Shown here piece by piece: positions 45,902-55,927 of a DNA stretch of 64,000 nt; positions within the stretch are counted from its first letter, which is position 1; each line of letters starts with the position of its first letter. The position numbers and the translations under genes were made by a program. This DNA is from Salvia splendens (lineage: Eukaryota; Streptophyta; Magnoliopsida; Lamiales; Lamiaceae). The DNA lies in assembly GCF_004379255.2 (NCBI RefSeq), contig NC_056052.1, forward strand, positions 7,564,001 through 7,628,000. Reading direction: 5' to 3'. The notes under the pieces were generated by a model. The model did no database searches. It was not told where the DNA came from and worked only from the letters and a program-made list of their open reading frames with translations.

Positions 45902-46194
45902 GATCAATAAGTGAAATTCTGTCAAAAATCAAAGCAAATCTCAGTCATTGGTTCTTGTGATGTAACCGTTAGAGTAATATCACATGTCATCTAATAATGT
46001 TGATTATTAGTCTAATAAAGTAACTTAGCTAATAATGTACTATTTTAGTAAAATAATGTAACATTTTTGACTAATAATAGTTTGGCTAACAATGTAACAT
46101 CTCAGTGTAATAATGTAGTTTATCACAACCATTCAATCTAAGAATCCAGGGCTGAGATTTAATTTGATTTTTGACTGAATTTCACTTATTGACC
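45902..46194. mobile_element. MITE with about 60-base inverted ends
   Basis: The left end (CAATAAGTGAAATTCTGTCA and onward) and the right end (TTGACTGAATTTCACTTATT) are inverted copies over about 60 bases, with the shared inner word AAATCTCAG. The interior is built of TAATAATGTAAC-like words. The superfamily is not recognised. A partial relative may lie at 47060-47165. Confidence 0.6.
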
Positions 46195-47218
46195 ATAGCG
46201 CACCCCTATCCTTATATATACATGAATTTATTAATTTATCGCAACCGATCAAACATTATTTTTTTGTGACACACTTAATATAATTATAACGCCAGTGATC
46301 ATATAAATATACATAATTAATAAATTCTATAAAAATGAAGATAAATATTATGCATATTTCGAGTTAAAGATGTTACAATTCTTCCCTCTCCTCTATGAAT
46401 TGTTTTCTCCTCTATGAATTGTTTTAGAAATACTGTGATAAAATTCTCAAACCATACACACGCAAAACTCTAACTATTGCAATCAAAGAAATAAAAACAA
46501 CAATAAATGAAATGGAAATTACAATTATATAAGTCTAGTAGATAAAACCCGTCTTTTTGCAAGACAAATTACATCATGGTTAGTGCTTCCGGATTGACGT
46601 ATTATCCTCAAAGATGAAACGACTTCCCTCCTAACGTATATAACATATCAAAGCTGCTAGACACCGATAAACTTGATAAGACTCCAAAAATCAAGTAATA
46701 AATTAAAACATCATAAATTATATTAAGACAATACTCCAAAAATCAAGCAATAAATTAAAACATCATAAATTAAATTAAGAAAATAGAGATTAAAAAATTT
46801 GTTAAGTGCTTATTATCCTATTTGATGATTTGTAACCTCCAATTAGTCATTGTAGTGCTTTAAGAATTAGTCAAAGTAAATATGTAAAATATTTTCATTT
46901 TCCCAATTTCAATATATAAAAGACAATTTTTGGCTTTATTTGAATATTTAGAGTTTTGGAATTAAATGTTTATAAGTTTTAAGCATGATTTTATATATTT
47001 ATAAGTAACTCTCTTGAATATAGAGATGATGTATTCATTTCCTTTGTATTTTTTGTTCCTTATTCTTTTTAATCTCAGTCCCACGATTTTGTCATCCGAC
47101 GGTTAGATTGGTGCCACGTGTCATTTAATAATGCAGATTTTCAGTTGAATAATGCACACCGACTAATAAATGGATGTAGAGAGACAGAGAGAGTTTTGCC
47201 TATTTATTTAACACATTC
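46195..47218. other. AT-rich intergenic DNA with a 52-base tandem duplication
   Basis: A two-copy direct repeat at about 46681-46785 starts ACTCCAAAAATCAAG each time. A shorter duplication (CTCCTCTATGAATTGTTTT, twice) lies at about 46390-46428. A TAATAATGCA-rich stretch at 47060-47165 resembles the MITE interior at 45902-46194. No genes seen. Confidence 0.45.
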
Positions 47219-47283
47219 AACATCTCTTTCTTAAACTTCGTGCCAAAAAGTTTGGCTTCAACTATAAAGAAACGGAGAGAGTA
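47219..47283. mobile_element. right end of a truncated Stowaway-type element
   Basis: AACATCTCTTTCTTAAACTT, then CGTGCCAAAAAG, then AACGGAGAGAGTA. The order and wording match the right end of M2 at 44700-44773. Only this end is present. Confidence 0.45.
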
Positions 47284-47721
47284 CTATTTGTCAAATTCTT
47301 TTGAACATCCCGAAATAATAAAATTAATGACAAGGACAAGTGAACAAAATCGTTCAAAACACGTAATTTCGTCAAATCTAGTGAAATCAACACCAAAACA
47401 GCATTTCATGGTTGACTTTCAAAATAATATTGACCATAGAAAAATGGAATTACCAAAACTTTTATACAAACAGGCGCATAAACTCAGTAATCAAACCAAG
47501 AGATTCTATTATTCAAGTGGCAAATTTCAAGGCCCATACAACAAACAGGGATCAACTAAATCATATGGACAATTCCATTATTCTCACAAATTAAATGAAC
47601 AATTTTAACTTTCTTAGCAAAATACTAGTGATTGGAACAAGAAATTTCACAATTTCAACTCAGAAAGAAAGGACAAAATACAGAAACAAATATAATTATA
47701 AATAAAATAATTTTAAAATAA
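47284..47721. other. intergenic stretch without a supported gene
   Basis: A 122-codon plus-strand frame runs through here, but its composition (Lys/Asn/Gln-rich) is what AT-rich DNA gives by chance, and no family is recognised. This is also the region downstream of the snoRNA cluster, so a minus-strand transcript may end here. Confidence 0.35.
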
Positions 47722-47850
47722 ATATGTAGACAGGAAATTAGTAACAGAAAACCTATGCAGCAAAGCAAACGGTGTCGCAATGGCCTGTTCTAGTTAATTT
47801 ATGCCCACAAAAATGAAATATTAACATTAGATACCATGGGCATAAATAAA
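47722..47850 (-). ncRNA. candidate H/ACA snoRNA
   Basis: On the minus strand a perfect 11-base-pair stem (ATTTATGCCCA with TGGGCATAAAT, 47837-47847 and 47797-47807) encloses a second small stem. A hinge with AGAACA (fits ANANNA) follows at 47786-47791, then a second arm closed by CAGG and CCTG. ACA at 47725-47727 sits three bases before the proposed 3' end. Size (about 129) and order fit an H/ACA guide RNA, which directs pseudouridylation. The second hairpin is weak and its target was not worked out. Its place downstream of two C/D snoRNAs in the same orientation supports the call. Confidence 0.45.
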
Positions 47851-47886
47851 TCAAATACTAATTCTTGATAAAAGTGTTTGAATCAA

Positions 47887-47973
47887 CAGCAATCTCAGTC
47901 GAAAGATGGTGATTTTGTATTTGCTAATCACTGGATATCAGTCGATTGACAACAAATTGCATCACAGATTGCC
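47887..47973 (-). ncRNA. box C/D snoRNA, U51/U32 (yeast snR39/snR59) type
   Basis: Minus strand: terminal stem GCAATC with GATTGC; box C GTGATGC (47959-47965); D' CTGA and C' GTGATTA in the middle; box D CTGA (47895-47898). The 13 bases TCACCATCTTTCG upstream of box D are complementary to CGAAAGATGGTGA of 25S rRNA. By the D+5 rule this selects the second A of that CGAAAG, which corresponds to the known 2'-O-methyl A guided by U51/U32 in human and snR39/snR59 in yeast (from memory of the rRNA). It acts in the nucleolus with fibrillarin. The D' guide target is unknown. Box C departs from RTGATGA in the last base. Confidence 0.82.
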
Positions 47974-48048
47974 ATTTTTACATCAACGAAAAATATATGG
48001 CATTTTAATCAGAAATTGGAAAAATAAATGAATTTTTGAGATACTGAT

Positions 48049-48133
48049 GAGAGATCAGATGGTAGTGCATGAAAGTATTCATCATTCAAATGCAGAAATA
48101 TATCTATATGGGTAGATTATCATCATACCTCTT
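48049..48133 (-). ncRNA. box C/D snoRNA, U33 (yeast snR55) type
   Basis: Minus strand: box C ATGATGA (48120-48126), an internal C' ATGATGA, box D CTGA (48055-48058), and a short terminal stem (AGAG with CTCT). CATGCACTACC upstream of box D pairs with GGUGGUGCAUG of 18S rRNA over 11 positions including one G-U. The fifth base before box D then faces the first U of that motif, the site known to be methylated under U33 (human) and snR55 (yeast). The next guide in the cluster is of U51 type. I recall linkage of these two in other plants, but cannot verify it here. Confidence 0.75.
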
Positions 48134-48489
48134 ATTCAGATCTCGTGATTTCAAAGACACATGAACAAAACGAAATAATTAGAAGAAGAATCAGAATTTT
48201 AAGAGTCGATCTAATTTGTAGAATTAGATCGAAATAAATCATCACATAGATATAAATCTGCAGATTCAATCACGGATCGAAAAATATTTGAAAAATTGGG
48301 AGTGGATTTGGAATCAGAATTTGAATTGTCAATCACCACGTTGCATCTAATTTTTTGATGCAAATTAAGCCTGGGGCGACAATATGATTCATCATATTCA
48401 AAGGCCAAACAATTCAAATAAAATTGAAAATTTCAGAATCAAAACAGTTAAGGGAAAGACAAAACGAAGCTCTGTGGTTTACTCTGCCG

Positions 48490-48563
48490 CAGAGATGATG
48501 AAGTGAAAGGGAGAGTAGTTTATATAGAAAATGGATTTTGAGTTAGGGTTTTGAGGGTTTAGG
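48490..48563 (-). promoter_or_regulatory. promoter of the snoRNA cluster: TATA and telo-box
   Basis: The minus strand has AAACCCTAAC (48542-48551), a telo-box, with a second imperfect copy just upstream, and TATATAA at 48520-48526. Telo-boxes are a known feature of plant snoRNA and ribosomal-protein gene promoters. Transcription should start near 48490 and run left through the guides. The Harbinger end at 48613 lies only about 50 bases upstream. Confidence 0.6.
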
Positions 48564-48612
48564 TTATTAGATTTGGATCCCCGCGGAAATATCAACGGTG
48601 AAAAACATTTTA

Positions 48613-48942
48613 GAGCATCCACAATAAGAATCGGCCAGCCATAGCTCAGTCATAGTCCAGCCACAAACTCCTTCTGCCACATCATTAGCATTAAAAACTC
48701 CTTCTGTCACATCATCAGGACAAGTAACTGGACAAGCAATAGCCCTGCCATAGCCTAGCCACAATAAACAAAATTATAAAAAATAAATAATTAACAATCA
48801 CACAAAATACGGAATTAAATTTACGACACATATATGGGAAAATTCAATAATAATATTAAAATTTTAAAAAGTACATTAATTAAAACAACACACTTCATTA
48901 AAATTAAAATAACATTACAACATCCTCATTAATAAGTTTGAG
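48613..48942. mobile_element. left end of a second Harbinger-type element
   Basis: It begins GAGCATCCACAATAAGAATC directly after TTA (48610-48612). The subterminal text repeats CAGCCATAG/CAGTCATAG, then becomes AT-rich like the 3' side of the Harbinger element at 4489. It is cut off at about 48942 by Gypsy element 3 sequence. A matching right end with TTA lies at 57853; see the entry there. Confidence 0.55.
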
Positions 48943-49494
48943 CAGTATCCTCTAACACTGAGTGGCCAAGGTGAAGAGGCTGACGGGATGGCTGAGGGTC
49001 TGGACCTCGCATCCAGGTCAGTAGGCCACAAGGAGACCAGTCCTACTATCCAGGATCCACTTTCAACACAAGCTGAGAAGGAACCCGAAGAAGAGAAAGA
49101 CATAGATGACGGTGAGGAAGTTAGATACCGTGAAGAGAGAAAACGAAAGGGGAAGGCCCCTATGAAGAAGAAGCCCAGCAACAAGAAGCCACGTACAGTA
49201 AACACTGGCATAGTCATTACTGAGTCAGTTCAGCGAGGGCAGGAACACCGGAGGGAGCGAAGTGATAGCGAATACGCTGTCAGCGAGGAATCAACCTCCG
49301 ACAGCGATATCTCTTTGGAGGAAGAGGAGTACGCAGAACAACAACTTCAGAATGATCATCGAGAGTTAGTCCACCCACCGGTAGAGAGACTGAGGTACCG
49401 GTGCTGGACAGTGGACCTTACTGATGATCTGGTGGAGGAGATGAAGCTTTTCGACTCGAAGGAGCTACAGAAAGCTCTCTCTCACCCAAATTAA
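48943..49494 (+). pseudogene. partial copy 1 of the element 3 third ORF
   Basis: It starts without an ATG of its own, inside the repeat unit (GLDLASRSVGHKETSPTIQD), and ends with the duplication-junction tail LSHPN and a stop at 49492-49494. It is nearly identical to the end of copy 2 and is a by-product of the tandem duplication. Confidence 0.7.
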
Positions 49495-52400
49495 ACTCAC
49501 CGTCCCAACCCTTTTCCCTCACAAACCCTCATTTTCGAATTCGCTGTCAAGAAATTCTTGTCCATCTCTCTCGCGGAAACATCATTCTCAACCCCAACTC
49601 TCTCCAAGATATCAAACCCTACTTTCCACCACTAAATCGCAGATTTCCGATCATGGGGAAGAAAGCGTTCGCCAAGAAAATCAAACCGCGCCGCCAAGAA
49701 ACCCAGGAGGCACAACCACAGCAAAATCCACCACCACCAGCACCGACCGCTCAGCCACCACCTATGATTTCCATGGATGCCATGATGGCATTTCTTCGTC
49801 AACAGGACCCTACTCGGGACTGGACGGCGGCATTGGCTGGTTTCGGTCAAATGGGGGGCGTAGGAACCGCACCCAGTGAAATTCCACCTGCACCGGTCAG
49901 TCACGCAGAAGTACAATCGGAGGAGGGATCTCCCTCGGCGACCGCGCCATCAGAGACCTCGGTACCAGATTCGGCGGAGCTCGACGCTGTCGCCGCCCAT
50001 TACGACTCCGACCCTGAGAAGCGTAAGAAAAGGGCAAGCCAAGAAGAGACAACCCATGAGGGGAGTGGCAAAACGGAGAGGACGCCCGAGGAGGAGCCGG
50101 TGTCTCATGAGGTGGAAAGGGAGGACATAGATCTGAACGAATCAGCCCAGAAGCGGTCGTTGATGACAGATGAGGAGTTTGATTCCATCTTGAACCAAGT
50201 AGGCCAAGCAGCGGAAGCTACTGCCTCGGAGGCTGAGGGTCTAGACCTCACTTCGAAGGCAGTAGGCATGAGCAAGGAAACAGGAACAGAGACAGCAGAA
50301 CCAGAGGTAGAAGCATCCACCCTAGTGGCACCTCAGGTAGTAAAGGCGATTCCCATCAGACGGAAACTGGTAGTGAAGACAGACTCCAAGGCAGAGCCGG
50401 CCAAACCGCAGAGGGTATCACAGCGATGCCTGGGCAAATGGGCAGCTAGTAAGGCGAAGCCGAACACAGAGGCAGATCCCGTGGAGATCTCGAGTGAAGA
50501 AGAAAGGACCACTCCCACAAAACCTGGGGAGGAGCCCTTACCTGTTACCGACCTAGAGGATACTGCAATGGAAACCAGAGCGGTATCTCCAACACTGAGT
50601 GGCCAAGGTGAAGAGGCTGACGGGATGGCTGAGGGTCTGGACCTCGCATCCAGGTCAGTAGGCCACAAGGAGACCAGTCCTACTATCCAGGATCCACTTT
50701 CAACACAAGCTGAGAAGGAACCCGAAGAAGAGAAAGACATAGATGACGGTGAGGAAGTTAGATACCGTGAAGAGAGAAAACGAAAGGGGAAGGCCCCTAT
50801 GAAGAAGAAGCCCAGCAACAAGAAGCCACGTACAGTAAACACTGGCATAGTCATTACTGAGTCAGTTCAGCGAGGGCAGGAACACCGGAGGGAGCGAAGT
50901 GATAGCGAATACGCTGTCAGCGAGGAATCAACCTCCGACAGCGATATCTCTTTGGAGGAAGAGGAGTACGCAGAACAACAACTTCAGAATGATCATCGAG
51001 AGTTAGTCCACCCACCGGTAGAGAGACTGAGGTACCGGTGCTGGACAGTGGACCTTACTGATGATCTGGTGGAGGAGATGAAGCTTTTCAACTCGAAGGA
51101 GCTACAGAAAGCTCTCTCTCACCCAAATTAAACTCACCGTCCCAACCCTTTTCCCTCACAAACCCTCATTTTCGAATTCGCTGTCAAGAAATTCTTGTCC
51201 ATCTCTCTCGCGGAAACATCATTCTCAACCCCAACTCTCTCCAAGATATCAAACCCTACTTTCCACCACTAAATCGCAGATTTCCGATCATGGGGAAGAA
51301 AGCGTTCGCCAAGAAAATCAAACCGCGCCGCCAAGAAACCCAGGAGGCACAACCACAGCAAAATCCACCACCACCAGCACCGACCGCTCACCCACCACCT
51401 ATGATTTCCATGGATGCCATGATGGCATTTCTTCGTCAACAGGACCCTACTCGGGACTGGACGGCGGCATTGGCTGGTTTCGGTCAAATGGGGGGCGTAG
51501 GAACCGCACCCAGTGAAATTCCACCTGCACCGGTCAGTCACGCAGAAGTACAATCGGAGGAGGGATCTCCCTCGGCGACCGTGCCATCAGAGACCTCGGT
51601 ACCAGATTCGGCGGAGCTCGACGCTGTCGCCGCCCATTACGACTCCGACCCTGAGAAGCGTAAGAAAAGGGCAAGCCAAGAAGAGACAACCCATGAGGGG
51701 AGTGGCAAAACGGAGAGGACGCCCGAGGAGGAGCCGGTGTCTCATGAGGTGGAAAGGGAGGACATAGATCTGAACGAATCAGCCCAGAAGCGGTCGTTGA
51801 TGACAGATGAGGAGTTTGATTCCATCTTGAACTAAGTAGGCCAAGCAGCGGAAGCTACTGCCTCGGAGGCTGAGGGTCTAGACCTCACTTCGAAGGCAGT
51901 AGGCATGAGCAAGGAAACAGGAACAGAGACAGCAGAACCAGAGGTAGAAGCATCCACCCTAGTGGCACCTCAGGTAGTAAAGGCGATTCCCATCAGACGG
52001 AAACTGGTAGTGAAGACAGACTCCAAGGCAGAGCCGGCCAAACCGCAGAGGGTATCACAGCCATGCCTGGGCAAATGGGCAGCTAGTAAGGCGAAGCCGA
52101 ACACAGAGGCAGATCCCGTGGAGATCTCGAGTGAAGAAGAAAGGACCACTCCCACAAAACCTGGGGAGGAGCCCTTACCTGTTACCGACCTAGAGGATAC
52201 TGCAATGGAAACCAGAGCGGTATCTCTAACACTGAGTGGCCAAGGTGAAGAGGCTGACGGGATGGCTGAGGGTCTGGACCTCGCATCCAGGTCAGTAGGC
52301 CACAAGGAGACCAGTCCTACTATCCAGGATCCACTTTCAACACAAGCTGAGAAGGAACCCGAAGAAGAGAAAGACATAGATGACGGTGAGGAAGTTAGAT

Positions 52401-52747
52401 ACCGTGAAGAGAGAAAACGAAAGGAGAAGGCCACTATGAAGAAGAAGCCCAGCAACAAGAAGCCACGTACAGTAAACACTGGCATAGTCATTACTGAGTC
52501 AGTTCAGCGAGTCCAGGAACACCGGAGGGAGCGAAGTGATAGCGAATACGCTGCCAGCGAGGAATCAGCCTCCGACAGCGATATCTCTTTGGAGGAACAG
52601 GAGTACGCAGAACAACAGCTTCAGAATGATCATCGAGAGTTAGTCCACCCACCGGTAGAGAGACTGAGGTACCGGCGCTGGACAGTGGACCTTACTGATG
52701 ATCTGGTGGAGGAGATGAAGCTTTTCGACTCGAAGGAGCTACAGAAA
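48954..52747 (+). repeat. tandem repeat, 1,637-base unit, one partial and two full copies
   Basis: AACACTGAGTGGCCAAGG occurs at 48954, 50591 and 52228, and the start codon context ATGGGGAAGAAAGCG at 49653 and 51290, all exactly 1,637 apart. The junction is at AGAAAGCT followed by CTCTCTCACCC (49488 and 51114). In the last copy the same AGAAAGCT runs on into the natural ORF (52742). The duplicated unit therefore spans the CT-rich leader plus the N-terminal half of the ORF. The first two copies are nearly identical; the third differs more. Confidence 0.9.
49653..51131 (+). pseudogene. copy 2 of the element 3 third ORF, 492 codons
   Basis: An uninterrupted frame from ATG 49653 to TAA 51129-51131. 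It contains only the N-terminal half of the ORF: Pro/Gln-rich start, Glu/Ser/Thr-rich low-complexity middle, basic nuclear-signal-like KKKPSNKKPR, and the beginning of the folded domain (RYRCWTVDLTDDLVEEMKLF). It ends with junction residues LSHPN. The conserved plant-transposon domain is absent, so a product would be truncated. A CT-rich leader precedes the ATG. Confidence 0.7.
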
Positions 52748-54104
52748 GCTTTCGATAGCAAGGATGAAGGGAGTAAGCAGGTGAAGAGCGGAAAGGTACT
52801 TCACATTCCTTCTTTAGATTAGTTAGGTGCCCGCGAGCAGTTTCTATCTTATTTGCACGCGTTAGGATTCGAATGGTTGTTGGAGAATGGGGATCCCAGT
52901 GTCCCGGTTAGATTAGCGAAGGAGTTTTTTACGACCTTTAGGTATAAGGTCACCACTGATCTAGATGAGGAATGTATCAGTTTTAGGCTGTTTGGCGGAG
53001 AGATACGGATGAGCTTGATTGAGTGGACCGTGCGTCTGGGAATGTGCAGTTTAGAGGAGGCCATAGGGCCTGAGTGGAGAAGTAGGGAGCGGGGAATTCC
53101 CCGCAGACATGTGGAATTTGAGCCCCAGGAAGCCTGGGAGGAACTTACTCACCCTGATGCAGGGCAATTCCAGTCCACTATTTCCCGCTCCGTTCATTTC
53201 AACAACCCAATTCTGCGTCTTGTACAGCTTTACCTGGATTTCAATTTATTGGGGCAGTCGAACTCCGCTGTTAGGACATCGATGACAGAGTTATATCTTC
53301 TCTGGTGCGCCAAGCAGGGAAGGAAATTGCATCTGGGTTTTTGGACCGCCTACCAATGCCATCTAATTGCCACCCACCCAGCGAGGAACCTCACTCTCTG
53401 CCATGTCTTGGGAGTGTTCGTCAGAAACAACATCATCATCACGGAGGCCGAAGATTTATCCGACCAGATCATGGTGGATCCTCCTGGTCTTTTTGATACA
53501 CCTTTGTTCGTCCGAACGAACACCGTTTACATGAGGCAGGGCGCACCCCAATTCTACGCAATGGGAGAAGAAGCTATACCGACTGGGAGATCGGCAGCAG
53601 CCAGGGAGGAATCAACGCAAGAGCAGCGTCAAGAAAGGATAGAGAAGGCTGTGGACGAGATAGCGGAGGAAAACAGACAGATGAGATCAGAAATGACACG
53701 GTTAGATCCTGAAGGAGTCTGCAGGACAGACGAGGCAGAGTCAGAAGCAAGAAGCTTTGGAGACGATTGTTACCAGGCTAGGAGAGGAAAACCAACGGTT
53801 GATAACAGAAATGGCCAGGATGGCGTCCGTGATAGACGAGATATTGATGGAGTTAACACAACGAGGCCAAAAGGAAGCTGTTGAACCAAGTGGCCATGGA
53901 GGCCGAGCTAATGAACCACGAGTATCAGAGAAGGTATTAACCGATACAAAAGAAGCAGAGCAGAAACTAGAGGCGGAACAAGAGGAAGGAGATGCCGAAG
54001 AGTCGGCAGAATCTGGGAACAAGCAATCCAAGAATGAGGAGGAGAAACCGGTAGAACCACCTGCACCACAACCTGCCCCGCGAAGGAGCAGGAGGAACAA
54101 GTGA
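51290..54104 (+). pseudogene. copy 3 plus C-terminal half of the element 3 third ORF
   Basis: From ATG 51290 the frame breaks at TAA 51833-51835 (a likely CAA change, since copy 2 has CAA), resumes to TAG at 52820-52822, then carries the folded domain in 52853-53884: ALGFEWLLENGDPSVPVRLA, EFFTTFRYKVTTDLDEECIS, LRLVQLYLDFNLLGQSNSAV, LCHVLGVFVRNN. This corresponds block by block to FDWLLKH, FFSTFR and LRFAQTFISYNLMG in elements 1 and 2. A coiled-coil region follows (IEKAVDEIAEENRQMRSE), with a frameshift at about 53750-53880 into the last frame, ending at 54102-54104 with a basic tail. No membrane helix seen. Confidence 0.72.
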
Positions 54105-55927
54105 CCACCACACCTACTGACCAGTTAGTTTTCTTTTTATTTTCAGTTTTTAGTTTTTCGTGTTTTAATTGTGTTTTATTTTTTTTAGGTAGTATAATTT
54201 CTGTTTGTGCGCAAACCCCATTCATAACACTTAGCCTATTTTATAGTCTAAGTGTGAGAAGTTAAGGGTTTGTCTTTTTGGCGCATGTGTTTGTGTTTTC
54301 TGTTTTCTTTTTTCGTAAGCATGTTGGCTCACACTTAGCCCATTGCATGGCCTAAGTGTGAGGAGTTTTGTATATATGTGTGTTTTGTTTGTTGGTTTCT
54401 GTTTAGGTTTTCAAACTCTCCCACTTAGCCCATTCCATAGTCTAAGTGTGAGAAGTTTTAGTTTTAATATGTTGTTTTTGTCTGTTTGTCTATGTGTCCT
54501 TCATACTGGCCATTACCTTTTCCACTTCACAGCCCTATCTGAGGGCAGACACTTGTGAAGTGGGAGGGGGGATGCAATGACTAGTATGATGAATGTGTAT
54601 ATGTGTAGTCTGTGTTTGTGCTTGTGTTAGTGTCTTGTTAGGTCTAGTTTTTTTTTTCTTTTGTGTGTTGATTGGGCTTAAAACTCAACTGCCTTGAGCT
54701 GACGGTGAGGGGAATTGAGGGAAATAAGACATGCTGGAAAACAGAAACCACCCCCCCTAGTACCTCATAGCCAGGATAGATGATGCGAGTATGAAAGAAA
54801 AGCCCATACTTAGAGCCAAACACGAAAACCCTCTTAAAATGTGAGTTATAAGCTTTAAGTGGAACCACTTTCCACATGTTTAGAAAAGAAAATAGCGGCT
54901 GCCACAAATTGCCTAGGGTGAAGTGACTGCGTGTAGCAACACTGAAGGCAGTAGGAACCCCCCTCCCCAAAAAAAAACACCTTTAGAACCTCTTTTCTAA
55001 CTCTTTATACCCAAATAAATACCCCTAGCCACTGGGACTGTGTGTGTGCAAGGCATGAAGCGAATGAAGCTTACTGGCTAGAAGGGTGTACAAGAAAGCA
55101 GAATCCAGCTGGACAAGAAAGTTTGGAAGAAAATTGGCCAGGGAGTCATCCCAGGCCCAAAAAGAAGGTATAAGGGTGGCGAAGCCACGAGAAAGAAAGA
55201 AAAAAAAGGAGAGAAAAGATGAAGGAAAATGGTCAGGAAAATTTGGCCACAAAAAAATGAAGAAGGCATAAGGGTGGCGAAGCCACAAGAAGCTACTGAC
55301 CAGTTGGAGATCAAAACCAGAAGCGCCTGCCAAGAAAAGCAACTAACCAGAGGCCTAAATGCACACAGTTCCCCCACATCAAATAAAATAGAAGTTTTTT
55401 GAACCTTAGAGCCTTAGGAACATCCACCCAAAATACTACAAACCAATAGCCCCGTTACAAGCCTTTGAGCCCTTCAGTAGCTGCACGTGAAATCTAAGCC
55501 CGAAGCAACTGTGGTTGAGCATAATGAGAGAATGCAGTCCTAACATTCCTGGTGAGGTATGAGTGACTGAATGAACCTAGTGTTTGGCCGAAAGTTTGGG
55601 CGATCTTGACGAGCGGATATACTGACTGGGAGAGAAAGGGGGGGCGGCGGAAGTTCAAGGCTGTCTAAGGCCGGATTGCACCTGATCCCGAGGGGAGGGA
55701 TGGTTGAAAATATAGCCCAATCTTTGTGTTTAGTCTTTCTGTGTTCGTTTATGTGTTTTTCTTTTCTGTGCTTGTTTTTGTTTTTTTTTTGTTTTCTCTT
55801 TCCGTTGTAGTCTAGGGTCTAGTTTAGGATTGAGTCGGTCAGGGGAGTAACCAGGCTAGAATCCGACTTATTTCTTTTCGTTTGTTCTTCACGCTTGAGG
55901 ACAAGCATGTGGTAAATGTGAGCAGTT
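54105..55927 (+). other. hairpin-rich 3' non-coding region of element 3
   Basis: Type A hairpins (27 bases) lie at 54228-54254, 54332-54358 and 54422-54448. Type B hairpins (GTGGC-GAA-GCCAC) lie at 55176-55188 and 55274-55286, each preceded by ATAAGG. A conserved phrase, CCTAACATTCCTGGTGAGG (about 55539), is shared with CCTAACATCCCTGGTGGG in element 1 (about 19132). The region ends GAGGACAAGCATG and TAAATGTGAGCAGTT before the LTR. Confidence 0.75.

Noticed and set aside
47240..47608. 122-codon plus-strand frame
   Set aside because: It begins inside a transposon end and has the Lys/Asn/Gln bias of AT-rich DNA. It shows no domain.
48211..48417. 68-codon minus-strand frame in the snoRNA transcript
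   Set aside because: It lies in the leader of a non-coding snoRNA precursor, and the sequence is not protein-like. It is left as chance, although a short upstream peptide cannot be excluded.
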